This document shows positions 53,113-61,152 of a stretch of DNA of 64,000 bases, piece after piece. Source of the stretch: Lentimicrobiaceae bacterium. Lineage in GTDB: Bacteria; Bacteroidota; Bacteroidia; Bacteroidales; JALOCA01. Each line of letters begins with the position of its first letter. Within the stretch, counting starts at the first letter, position 1. A program made the translations under genes and the position numbers. Below the pieces are notes generated by a model. The model saw nothing but the letters and a program-made list of their open reading frames with translations, searched no databases and was not told the origin of the DNA. Location: contig JALOCA010000008.1 in assembly GCA_023227965.1 (NCBI GenBank), positions 38,238-102,237 of the forward strand, written 5' to 3'.

Positions 53113-54477
53113 ATGGAAAAAGCGCACTTTCATCATGCACTAAAAGTTATCAACGATCTCTGTATCGGCTGTACTCATTGTATGGAAGTGTGCCCGACAG
53201 AAGCTGTACGCGTACGCAATGGAAAAGCTTTAATCATAGCCAATCGTTGTGTAGATTGTGGCGAATGTATGAAGGCTTGCCCTTCTGCTGCCATCATTGT
53301 TGAACAGGACGATTTCAATAAAATATTTGATTATAAATACAGGATAGCATTGGTACCGGCTGTCTTTATTGGGCAGTTTTCTGAAGAAATTTCCACAAAA
53401 CAAATATTCAGCATCCTGATAGATCAGGGCTTTACGCATGTGTTTGAAGTTGAGCAGGGAGTAGAGATTTTAGTAGAGGCTACAAACAATCTACTACAAG
53501 AAAAAGAAGTTGTAAAGCCCCTGATTTCATCATTTTGCCCGGCTATAGTACGTTTAATCCAAGTTAAATTCCCTTCTCTGGTTGAAAATTTAGTATTAAA
53601 ACGGCAACCTTTCGAAATATCTGCTTTATATCTCCGAAAAAAACTCGTGCAGGAAGGCGTGAATCCCAACGACATCGGAATTTTTTATATAACTCCTTGT
53701 GCTGCAAAAATTGCTGCCGTAAAAAGCCCTGTAGGCGAAGAAACCAGCCCCATTGACGGGGTAATCAACTGTAATTTTATTTTTAATAAAGCCTTCAGAG
53801 CCATTAAGCAACATAAATCTGAAGTTTGTACATTGCCCAATAACACCATTTTAAGTGGAAAAGCACTTACATTTACCCTTACCCATGGAGAATCTACATC
53901 TATCAACGGAAAATCTTATGCAATAGATGAAATTCATAATGTAATTGAATTTCTTGAAAAAATTGAAAATGAAGAAGCTACAAATATAGATTTTCTTGAA
54001 TTGCGTGCCTGCGACGAAAGCTGTGCAGGCGGAGTTCTTACTACTGCCAATCGTTTTTTAACAGTAGAAAGACTTAATAAAAGAGCCGAGACCGGTGATA
54101 TAAACCCTGAAAACAATCAGCATAACGGAATGACGGACTATTTCGACTTCCTTCAATCGAATCTCACAATTGGGGCTATCTATCCCCGTTCCATGTTAAA
54201 ATTAGATGAAAAAATGTCGGAAGCTATGAAAAAAATGAGCAAAGTACATGATCTCATCAAATGCCTCCCCCAAGTGGACTGTAGGCTTTGCGGAACGCCC
54301 AGTTGTGCTACCCTTGCCGAAGACATCGTGCAGGGAAATGCCGAGTTGATGCAATGTGTTTTTATCCAGAAAACGCTTGAGAAAAAGGGATTAATTGATT
54401 TGGACGAATCTATAAAAATTGTTGGACAAATTTGGGGAAACAACAAACTTGATATAAATTGTAAACAAAACGGATAA
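53113..54477 (+). CDS. hydS: HydS-like sensory [FeFe]-hydrogenase domain protein
   Basis: A 454-residue protein. Two [4Fe-4S] motifs come first (C17-x2-C20-x2-C23-x3-C27 and C46-x2-C49-x2-C52-x3-C56), then a H-cluster-type domain with Cys ligands in SSFCPAIVRL (L1), ITPCAAKIAAV (L2) and ACDESCAGGVLT (L3). Last is an Fes-type [4Fe-4S] domain with DCRLCGTPSCATLAED near residue 393 and a final Cys in LMQCVF. The residue before the L1 ligand is Phe instead of the proton-relay Cys of catalytic enzymes, as in the known sensory HydS, which argues for H2 sensing rather than turnover. No PAS domain, unlike some relatives. Coupled by one base to neighbours on both sides. Confidence 0.78.
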   Translation: MEKAHFHHALKVINDLCIGCTHCMEVCPTEAVRVRNGKALIIANRCVDCGECMKACPSAAIIVEQDDFNKIFDYKYRIALVPAVFIGQFSEEISTKQIFSILIDQGFTHVFEVEQGVEILVEATNNLLQEKEVVKPLISSFCPAIVRLIQVKFPSLVENLVLKRQPFEISALYLRKKLVQEGVNPNDIGIFYITPCAAKIAAVKSPVGEETSPIDGVINCNFIFNKAFRAIKQHKSEVCTLPNNTILSGKALTFTLTHGESTSINGKSYAIDEIHNVIEFLEKIENEEATNIDFLELRACDESCAGGVLTTANRFLTVERLNKRAETGDINPENNQHNGMTDYFDFLQSNLTIGAIYPRSMLKLDEKMSEAMKKMSKVHDLIKCLPQVDCRLCGTPSCATLAEDIVQGNAELMQCVFIQKTLEKKGLIDLDESIKIVGQIWGNNKLDINCKQNG

Positions 54478-54478
54478 A

Positions 54479-54823
54479 ATGAACGTAAAAAATATAGTTG
54501 ATACACTCGGATTGCAGATTTTTAGCGGAGAACAAGGCCTCGATCGGGAAATTACCGGAGGGTATACTTCCGACCTGCTCAGCGATGTAATGGGACACGC
54601 TGACGCCAGGCAAATCTGGATTACTCTGCAAACCCATAAAAATATTATGGCAATTGCTTCACTTAAAGAACTGGCTGCCATTATACTGGTAAAAGGCTAT
54701 ACTCCTGAGCAGGATACTGCCACCCAGAGTAATGCAGAAAATATTCCCATACTGGGCACTACGGATGAAGCCTTTGCAATTTCAGGAAAACTGTACAAGT
54801 TATTGGAGGATGCAAAATTATAA
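54479..54823 (+). CDS. DRTGG-domain protein 2
   Basis: A 114-residue DRTGG protein: GLDREITGGYTSDLLSDVMG near residue 20, then IWITLQTHKNIMAIASLKEL, ending LYKLLEDAKL. It starts one base after the hydS stop and its last 14 bases overlap the PHP gene. Paralogue of the protein at 52332; the pair flanks the sensory hydrogenase, which suggests ligand-dependent modulation of its signal. Confidence 0.75.
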   Translation: MNVKNIVDTLGLQIFSGEQGLDREITGGYTSDLLSDVMGHADARQIWITLQTHKNIMAIASLKELAAIILVKGYTPEQDTATQSNAENIPILGTTDEAFAISGKLYKLLEDAKL

Positions 54824-55550
54824 AGCAGATTTGCATATTCATACGGTTCTCTCGCCTTGTGGCGACCTCGACATGAGCCCAGGAAGAATTGTTGAAGAAG
54901 CCAAAAAGAAAAAAATACAGATTCTCGGAATTACCGACCATAATACAACAAGACAGTGTAAAGTAGTAAAACAAATGGCAGCTGAAGAAAATATCTTTGT
55001 GATGTGCGGCGCCGAAATTACTACCCGGGAAGAAGCCCACTGCCTAGCGTTCTTTGAAAATGATGAAAAATTGGAAGTTTTCCAAACTTACCTTGATGCA
55101 CATCTCCCTGATATTAAAAATAATCCTTCCTATTTTGGTTATCAGGTAGCCGTTGACCAAAATGAGGAAATCATTTTTCAGGAAGAGCGGTTGCTCATTT
55201 CGGCACTCGATCAGGGTATAAATGAAATTGAGAAACAAGTACATGCATTGGGTGGAATTTTCATTCCGGCACATGTTGACAAGCCCAAGTTCAGCCTGAT
55301 GAGTCAGTTGGGATTCATCCCTACAGACCTGCAATACGATGCACTTGAGCTTTCCAAGTTTACTTCCAAAGAGGTTTTCCTTTTGCAAAACAAATATCTC
55401 GGCAACCCTGCTATTATCAGAAATTCTGATGCGCATGTTCCCCATCTTATTGGTGATGCTTTTACAATCTTCCAGCTTGCCGAACTCAGCTTTGCCGAAT
55501 TACTGAAAGCATTGCACAATAAAGAAGGAAGAGAAATAGTCGCCATATGA
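54810..55550 (+). CDS. PHP-domain phosphoesterase
   Basis: A 246-residue metal-dependent hydrolase from ATG 54810, which is directly preceded by TTGGAGG; the in-frame start at 54732 lies within the DRTGG gene. PHP motifs: DLHIHTVLSPCGDLDMSP (metal ligands), LGITDHNTTRQC, EITTREEAHCLAF, FIPAHVDKPKF and RNSDAHVPHLIGDAF. The set of His/Asp ligands is complete, so the trinuclear centre should form. PHP enzymes cleave phosphoesters such as histidinol phosphate or 3'-phospho-5'-nucleotides. Here it sits in a signalling block, so a second-messenger or phosphoprotein substrate is possible, unproven. It shares an ATGA overlap with the next gene. Confidence 0.8.
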   Translation: MQNYKADLHIHTVLSPCGDLDMSPGRIVEEAKKKKIQILGITDHNTTRQCKVVKQMAAEENIFVMCGAEITTREEAHCLAFFENDEKLEVFQTYLDAHLPDIKNNPSYFGYQVAVDQNEEIIFQEERLLISALDQGINEIEKQVHALGGIFIPAHVDKPKFSLMSQLGFIPTDLQYDALELSKFTSKEVFLLQNKYLGNPAIIRNSDAHVPHLIGDAFTIFQLAELSFAELLKALHNKEGREIVAI

Positions 55551-56095
55551 AAGACCTGTCGTTACATATACTTGATATAGTGCAAAACTCCATTTCAGCC
55601 GGAGCACAAAACATCGGTATCGTTATCAATGAAGACAAGCTGAAAAACGAGTTTGATATCACCATATCTGATGACGGTTTGGGAATGGGCGAAGATGAAC
55701 TTACTAAAGTTACCGACCCCTACTTCACAAGCCGTACAACCCGAAAAGTAGGTCTTGGGATACCCCTTTTCAAGCAAAATGCCGAGCGTAGCGGGGGGAG
55801 ATTTGCTATAACTTCCGAAAAAGGAAAGGGTACCACAGTGAACGCCGTTTTTGGATATGATAATCTCGACAGACCCATACTGGGCGACATTACCGGCGTA
55901 GTAGTGATACTTGTTACCGCCAACCCGGAACTGGATTTTGCTTATCAGCACACAACTGAAAAAGGAACCTATATTTTCGATACAAAAAAAATAAAACTTA
56001 TACTGGAAGATACCCCTATTAATCACCCACAGGTAGGAAAACTTTTGAAAGAAATGCTAAAAGAAAATTTAAAAGATATTGAAGCAGAAACTTAA
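55547..56095 (+). CDS. GHKL ATPase, kinase-like, second copy
   Basis: A 182-residue single-domain GHKL protein. N-box DIVQNSISAGAQN near residue 10, G1 ISDDGLGMGEDEL, F-box-like DPYFTSRTTRKVGLGIPLF, and G2 RSGGRFAITSEKGKGT. The extra C-terminal region (residues 110-182) is not recognised. It differs from the RsbW-like copy at 52698 in having histidine-kinase-like boxes. ATGA overlap with the PHP gene shows translational coupling. A 132-base gap separates it from the [2Fe-2S] protein that opens hydrogenase set 2. Confidence 0.78.
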   Translation: MKDLSLHILDIVQNSISAGAQNIGIVINEDKLKNEFDITISDDGLGMGEDELTKVTDPYFTSRTTRKVGLGIPLFKQNAERSGGRFAITSEKGKGTTVNAVFGYDNLDRPILGDITGVVVILVTANPELDFAYQHTTEKGTYIFDTKKIKLILEDTPINHPQVGKLLKEMLKENLKDIEAET

Positions 56096-56227
56096 AAATG
56101 CCCTGCTTTTTTGAATGATTATAATTTATTAACATACGTAAATATTGACCCATTATTTCATTAAACTTGCCCTTTAGAATCAATTAAATATAAAATATAC
56201 ATTAACAGTAATTTAACCATAAATACT

Positions 56228-56626
56228 ATGTCAAAAATCAAATCACTGGCTGACTTAAAAAAGATCAAAGACGATCTTCAGTCGAAAATTACTCTTCGCG
56301 AAAAAAGCGATAACACCGAAAACCTCGTTCAGGTAAAAGTAGCTATGGCTACCTGCGGAATTGCTTCAGGTGCCAAAGACGTGATGGATTTCATGGTGGA
56401 CGAACTCGACAAGCGAAACATCGAAGCCGTAATTACCCAAACCGGCTGCATGGGATACTGCTTTGCCGAACCTACCCTTGAAGTAACCATTCCCGGACAA
56501 GACCCGGTTGTTTTTGGATATGTTAATATCAAAAAAGCCGACGAAATCATAGAAAAATACATTAAAAACGGCGAACTGGTCGAAGGTATCATTCCCGTTA
56601 ATTACGAAACTATTCACACCAAATAA
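56228..56626 (+). CDS. Small [2Fe-2S] ferredoxin-like protein of hydrogenase set 2
   Basis: A 132-residue thioredoxin-fold protein. Cys residues visible are one in VAMATCGIASGAKD and two in TGCMGYCFAEPTL; NuoE-type proteins have four (C-x4-C plus C-x3-C), so one ligand of the usual set is absent or replaced, here by Ser or Ala in CGIASG. The N-terminal 35 residues form a charged helix (SLADLKKIKDDLQSKITL). In many trimeric hydrogenase operons a protein like this sits between the kinase-like gene and hydB. It may carry electrons or act as a structural subunit. First gene of the set-2 operon. Confidence 0.75.
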   Translation: MSKIKSLADLKKIKDDLQSKITLREKSDNTENLVQVKVAMATCGIASGAKDVMDFMVDELDKRNIEAVITQTGCMGYCFAEPTLEVTIPGQDPVVFGYVNIKKADEIIEKYIKNGELVEGIIPVNYETIHTK

Positions 56627-56641
56627 AAGGGAGGAAAATTC

Positions 56642-58435
56642 ATGGCAAAATTCAAATTCCATCTCCTTGTTTGCGGAGGTACGGGCTGCCGCGCTTCAGC
56701 AAGCGAAGAGATATTTAATAATCTGAAAACCATTATTTCAGATAAAGGATTAGACAAAGATGTACAAGTGATAATGACAGGTTGCTTCGGCTTTTGTGAA
56801 AAAGGTCCAATCGTTAAGGTGATGCCCGACAACACTTTCTACACCGAAGTAAAACCAGGCGATGCCCGCGAAATCATAGAAGAACACATCATCAAAGGAC
56901 GTAAAGTTCAGCGATTGCTTTATACCGACCCTGAAAAAAGGGAACACGTAAGCGATTCAAAACACATGGGCTTCTATAAAAAACAGTTACGAATAGCACT
57001 ACGCAACTGCGGTTTCATCGACCCGGAAAACATTGACGAATACATCGCCCGCGAAGGTTACCAGGCATTGGGAACCTGCCTTTCGGAACATACACCCGAA
57101 CAGGTGATTGATATTATCAAAAAAGCTGGATTGCGCGGACGTGGCGGTGCCGGTTTCCCTACCGGTTTAAAATGGGAAATCACCCGCAAATCAGTGAATG
57201 AACAAAAATACGTGGTTTGTAATGCCGATGAAGGCGACCCCGGTGCATTTATGGACCGTTCCATCCTCGAAGGCGACCCCCACAGCGTAATTGAAGCAAT
57301 GGCTATCTGCGGTTACTGTATTGGTGCTGATAAAGGATTGGTTTACATACGTGCAGAATATCCTCTTGCTATTGAACGTTTGAAAATCGCTATCAAACAA
57401 TCTCGTGAATACGGATTGTTAGGTAAAGACATTTTAGGTTCCGGTTTTAATTTTGATATTGAGCTGCGTTATGGAGCCGGTGCTTTTGTTTGCGGTGAAG
57501 AAACTGCTCTTATCCATTCTATGGAAGGTTTGCGTGGCGAACCCACCCTGAAACCACCATTCCCTTCCGTTTCCGGTTACCTTGGCAAGCCTTCCAACGT
57601 AAACAACGTGGAAACTTTTGCCAACATCCCCGTAATCATAAACAAAGGTGCCGACTGGTTTTCTTCTATCGGAACTGAAAAATCCAAAGGCACCAAAGTA
57701 TTTGCCCTTGCAGGAAAAATCAATAATGTTGGTTTGATTGAAGTTCCGATGGGAACTACCCTTCGCGAAGTGATTTTTGAAATTGGCGGTGGCATTAAAG
57801 ACGGAAAGAAATTTAAAGCCGTACAAACCGGTGGACCTTCAGGTGGTTGCTTAACCGAAAAACACCTCGATATTCCCATTGATTATGAAAACCTCGTAGC
57901 CAATGGTTCTATGATGGGTTCGGGCGGAATGATAGTGATGGACGAGGACAACTGTATGGTTTCCATTGCCCGTTTCTACCTCGATTTTACCATTGAAGAA
58001 TCCTGTGGAAAATGTACACCTTGCCGTATCGGCAATAAACGCCTCGGAGAAATTCTCGACGAAATAATCAAAGGTAACGGCACCATGGAAGATCTTAACA
58101 AGCTCCGCAACCTGGGACAAGTGATTAAAGATGCTTCTCTCTGCGGATTAGGACAAACCTCTCCCAACCCAGTACTTTCCACCATGGATAACTTCTGGGA
58201 CGAATACATTGCTCACGTTCAGGATAAAAAATGTCCTTCGGGTCAGTGTAAAGCCCTGCTCCAGTATATTATTGATGCTGAGAAATGCGTTGGTTGTACC
58301 GCTTGTGCCCGTAATTGTCCTGTAAATGCAATCACAGGTGAACGTAAAATGGCACATCTTATTGACCAAAGCATTTGTATCAAATGCGGTGCCTGCTACG
58401 AAAGATGTAAATTTGATGCTATTGAAATTAAATAA
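56642..58435 (+). CDS. hydB: HydB, long NADH/FMN subunit of electron-bifurcating type [FeFe]-hydrogenase, set 2
   Basis: A 597-residue flavoprotein with the full HydB architecture. Residues 1-85: thioredoxin-like [2Fe-2S] (C11, C16 and GCFGFC near 42). Residues about 130-500: NuoF core (LRGRGGAGFPTGLKW, CNADEGDPGAFMDRSI, GAFVCGEETALIHSMEG, SLBB, ESCGKCTPCRIGN with the fourth Cys in LCGLGQT). Residues about 530-597: two [4Fe-4S] of a ferredoxin domain (CVGCTACARNC-P, CIKCGACYERC). In HydABC complexes NADH and ferredoxin electrons meet here and reach HydA. The C-terminal clusters distinguish it from the short copy at 49044. Confidence 0.9.
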   Translation: MAKFKFHLLVCGGTGCRASASEEIFNNLKTIISDKGLDKDVQVIMTGCFGFCEKGPIVKVMPDNTFYTEVKPGDAREIIEEHIIKGRKVQRLLYTDPEKREHVSDSKHMGFYKKQLRIALRNCGFIDPENIDEYIAREGYQALGTCLSEHTPEQVIDIIKKAGLRGRGGAGFPTGLKWEITRKSVNEQKYVVCNADEGDPGAFMDRSILEGDPHSVIEAMAICGYCIGADKGLVYIRAEYPLAIERLKIAIKQSREYGLLGKDILGSGFNFDIELRYGAGAFVCGEETALIHSMEGLRGEPTLKPPFPSVSGYLGKPSNVNNVETFANIPVIINKGADWFSSIGTEKSKGTKVFALAGKINNVGLIEVPMGTTLREVIFEIGGGIKDGKKFKAVQTGGPSGGCLTEKHLDIPIDYENLVANGSMMGSGGMIVMDEDNCMVSIARFYLDFTIEESCGKCTPCRIGNKRLGEILDEIIKGNGTMEDLNKLRNLGQVIKDASLCGLGQTSPNPVLSTMDNFWDEYIAHVQDKKCPSGQCKALLQYIIDAEKCVGCTACARNCPVNAITGERKMAHLIDQSICIKCGACYERCKFDAIEIK

Positions 58436-58450
58436 AGAAAGGTAAAAGAG

Positions 58451-60223
58451 ATGGAACTTATCAAATTAACCATAGATAATAAACCCGTTGAAGTACAGCC
58501 GGGAACAACCCTGCTGAAGGCTGCCCGACAGGTAGGCATTGAAATCCCCACAATGTGTTACTTCGACCTGGGTGATATGAAAATTGAAAACAAACCGGGC
58601 GGATGCCGCCTGTGTGTAGTGGAAGTGGAAGGACGTCGCAACCTGGCTCCTGCCTGTGCTACCGATTGTACACCCGGAATGGTTGTTCGTACACACAACC
58701 TCAGGGTTATGAATGCACGTCGTACCATCATGGAACTGATGCTCAGCGACCACCCTGCCGATTGTCTCATCTGCCCCAAATCGGGTAATTGCGAGTTGCA
58801 AGACATGGCTCACAAACTTGGCATTCGCGAAATTCCCTTCCAGGGCGAAAAATCAACCTACCGTAAGGATACCTCGCCTGCCATTATCCGCGATGTGGAC
58901 AAATGCATCATGTGCCGCCGCTGCGAAATGATGTGCAACGAAGTACAGTCCGTAGGCGCTCTTTCGGGTGTAAACCGTGGTTTTATGGCAGTTGTGGCTC
59001 CCGCTTTCGAAATGAACCTCGAAAAATCGGTTTGTACTTATTGCGGACAATGCGTTTCGGTATGCCCAACAGGTGCTCTTACCGAAGTTGACCACACCCG
59101 TAACATCATCCGCGCCCTTGCCGACCCAACCAAAACCGTAATTGTACAAACAGCTCCTGCCGTTCGCGCCGCTCTGGGCGAAGAATTCGGTATGGAACCC
59201 GGAACTCTTGTTACCGGCAAAATGGCTGCAGCTCTGCGCCGCCTTGGGTTCAAATATGTTTTCGATACCGACTTTGCTGCCGACCTTACCATCATGGAAG
59301 AAGGAACCGAACTTCTGGGTCGCCTCTCGGCTTTCCTCGAAGGCGACAAATCAGTAAAACTTCCTATTCTTACTTCCTGCTGCCCAGGCTGGGTGAAATT
59401 TTTTGAAACCAATTTTCCCGAAATGCTTGACATTCCGTCAACAGCAAAATCGCCACAGCAGATGTTCGGCGCCATTGCAAAAACATATTTTGCCAACAAA
59501 ATCAATGTTGACCGCAAGAACCTCATTGTTGTTTCGGTGATGCCATGCCTTGCCAAAAAATATGAATGCACACGTCCCGAATTTTCAACCGATGGCGATC
59601 CTGATGTAAATTACTCCATTTCTACCCGCGAGTTGGCTCACCTCATCAAGCAGTTAAATATTGATTTCGACACATTGCCCGAAGAAGATTTCGACAAACC
59701 GCTTGGCGAGTCAACCGGTGCTGCCGTTATTTTTGGTACCACAGGCGGTGTTATTGAAGCTGCCGTTCGTACTGCTTATGAAGTATATACAGGAAAACAA
59801 CTCGAAAAAGTTGACTTTGAACAGTTGCGCGGACTGAAAAGCGTACGCCATGCTACTGTTGATCTCAACGGTTTTGAACTACACATAGGCATTGCACATG
59901 GACTGGGCAACGCACGCAAACTTCTCGAAGACATTCGCGCAGGCAAAAGCCAATTCCATGCTATCGAAATCATGGCTTGCCCCGGTGGTTGCATTGGCGG
60001 TGGCGGTCAGCCTTTCCATCATGGACACGATTCTATACTGAAGGCTCGCCAGAAAGCCATTTACCAGGAAGATGTTAATAAGCCTCTTCGTAAATCGCAC
60101 GAAAATCCGGACATCATCAAACTGTATGAAGAATTTTTGGGGAAACCGTTGAGCGAAAAATCGCATCATTTGCTACATACCCATTATTTCGACAGAAGTA
60201 AACAAGTTATAATTAACGATTAA
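58451..60223 (+). CDS. hydA: [FeFe]-hydrogenase catalytic subunit HydA, set 2
   Basis: A 590-residue H2-forming enzyme. [2Fe-2S]: C36, C52, C55, and a fourth Cys at 69 or 73. His-Cys [4Fe-4S]: H101-x3-C105-x2-C108-x5-C114. Then two [4Fe-4S] (CIMCRRCEMMC, CTYCGQCVSVC-P). H-cluster domain: TSCCPGW (L1), MPCLAKKYE (L2), MACPGGCIGGGGQP (L3). About 60 percent alike to the set-1 protein by eye, but with the conventional L1. The C-terminal [2Fe-2S] domain of Thermotoga HydA is absent. It sits 15 bases after hydB and 13 before hydC, one operon. Confidence 0.92.
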   Translation: MELIKLTIDNKPVEVQPGTTLLKAARQVGIEIPTMCYFDLGDMKIENKPGGCRLCVVEVEGRRNLAPACATDCTPGMVVRTHNLRVMNARRTIMELMLSDHPADCLICPKSGNCELQDMAHKLGIREIPFQGEKSTYRKDTSPAIIRDVDKCIMCRRCEMMCNEVQSVGALSGVNRGFMAVVAPAFEMNLEKSVCTYCGQCVSVCPTGALTEVDHTRNIIRALADPTKTVIVQTAPAVRAALGEEFGMEPGTLVTGKMAAALRRLGFKYVFDTDFAADLTIMEEGTELLGRLSAFLEGDKSVKLPILTSCCPGWVKFFETNFPEMLDIPSTAKSPQQMFGAIAKTYFANKINVDRKNLIVVSVMPCLAKKYECTRPEFSTDGDPDVNYSISTRELAHLIKQLNIDFDTLPEEDFDKPLGESTGAAVIFGTTGGVIEAAVRTAYEVYTGKQLEKVDFEQLRGLKSVRHATVDLNGFELHIGIAHGLGNARKLLEDIRAGKSQFHAIEIMACPGGCIGGGGQPFHHGHDSILKARQKAIYQEDVNKPLRKSHENPDIIKLYEEFLGKPLSEKSHHLLHTHYFDRSKQVIIND

Positions 60224-60236
60224 GGAGAAACAACTC

Positions 60237-60716
60237 ATGGCAAATATAAAATTATCAGAAAATAAAATAGCCGAACTTAAGGCTGTTTGCAAGGAGTTCA
60301 ACAACGAAAAAGGTGAACTCATCAACGTATTGCATAAAGCACAAGGCATCTTTGGATACTTGCCTGCCGAAGTGCAGGAAGTGGTTTCGCGCGAGCTGAA
60401 CGTTCCCCTTGCTACCGTTTACGGTGTAGTATCGTTCTACTCCTTTTTCTCAATGACTCCTAAGGGTGAATATCCCATTTCCATCTGCCTGGGAACTGCC
60501 TGCTACGTTCGTGGTGCCGAAAAAGTACTCGAAGAGTTCAAACGCATACTGAATGTTAACGTAGGCGATACCACTCCCGATGGTAAGTTCTCACTGAGTT
60601 GCCTGCGCTGCGTAGGTGCCTGCGGACTGGCGCCGGTAGTAATGATAGGCGAAAAAGTTTACGGACGCGTTGCCCCTGACGGCGTTAAGGACATCATCGC
60701 CGAATACATAAAATAA
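60237..60716 (+). CDS. hydC: HydC, NuoE-like [2Fe-2S] subunit, set 2
   Basis: A 159-residue thioredoxin-like ferredoxin with all four ligands: CLGTACYVRGAEKVLEEF near residue 87 and LRCVGACGLAPVVMIG near residue 128. N-terminal NuoE helix region (LHKAQGIFGYLPAEVQEVVS, VVSFYSFFSMTPKGEYPIS). The start is preceded by AAGGAGAAA, a clear ribosome site. Its position after hydA differs from set 1, where the equivalent gene comes first. Terminator at 60740. Confidence 0.9.
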   Translation: MANIKLSENKIAELKAVCKEFNNEKGELINVLHKAQGIFGYLPAEVQEVVSRELNVPLATVYGVVSFYSFFSMTPKGEYPISICLGTACYVRGAEKVLEEFKRILNVNVGDTTPDGKFSLSCLRCVGACGLAPVVMIGEKVYGRVAPDGVKDIIAEYIK

Positions 60717-60739
60717 TAATTCTGCTTTTTTAATCCCTC

Positions 60740-60779
60740 ACATTCCCGGACATCATGTATGTTTCGGGAATGTTTTTTT
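60740..60779 (+). terminator. Terminator of hydrogenase operon 2
   Basis: ACATTCCCG (60740-60748) pairs with CGGGAATGT (60765-60773), followed by seven T. Confidence 0.9.
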
Positions 60780-60858
60780 ATTGGAAATAAAAAGTTGGAA
60801 AATAGGGTTTCCCCTTTAAAATAGACTGACATCGTTTTTGTGCCAATCAGGTGGTGCA

Positions 60859-60872
60859 AAGTTTGCAAACTT
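60859..60872. repeat. 14-bp perfect palindrome
   Basis: AAGTTTGCAAACTT, in the 436-base gap 60717-61152, which holds no gene. It could be a transcription-factor site or a short intergenic repeat; nothing links it to either neighbour. Confidence 0.4.
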
Positions 60873-61014
60873 CGCATCTCGGCAGTTTATATAAAAATCA
60901 CCTCGGATACAAAAATTCAATTTTCCGTATGGAGATAATCCTATTGAAGATTTTGCTGGTTAAAAGGTTTTGCCGATTATGGAATAAGGTTTATCGGATA
61001 TTTTAATGCTTATA

Positions 61015-61022
61015 TATATTTG
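61015..61022 (+). promoter_or_regulatory. Possible -7 box of the tricorn protease gene
   Basis: TATATTTG fits TAnnTTTG, but the leader would be about 125 nt and no -33 element is seen. Confidence 0.3.
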
Positions 61023-61152
61023 TAGTCGTTTTTCCCTGTAAAAACATGTTTTACTCATTTTTATGGTTAATTTTACCATCATTATGAATAATGATTTGTA
61101 AATAACATATCTTTTTAATTAATAATTAAATACAACGCTAAATTGTTTTAGT

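Noticed and set aside
53113..54477. Third catalytic [FeFe]-hydrogenase
   Set aside because: The L1 loop is SSFCP, the protein has an Fes domain at the end and lacks the usual L1 Cys pair and GGG-type L3; a sensory role fits better.
48546..60716. Hydrogenase maturase genes hydE, hydF and hydG near the operons
   Set aside because: Looked for radical-SAM or GTPase genes beside the hydrogenases; none found, so maturation is encoded elsewhere.
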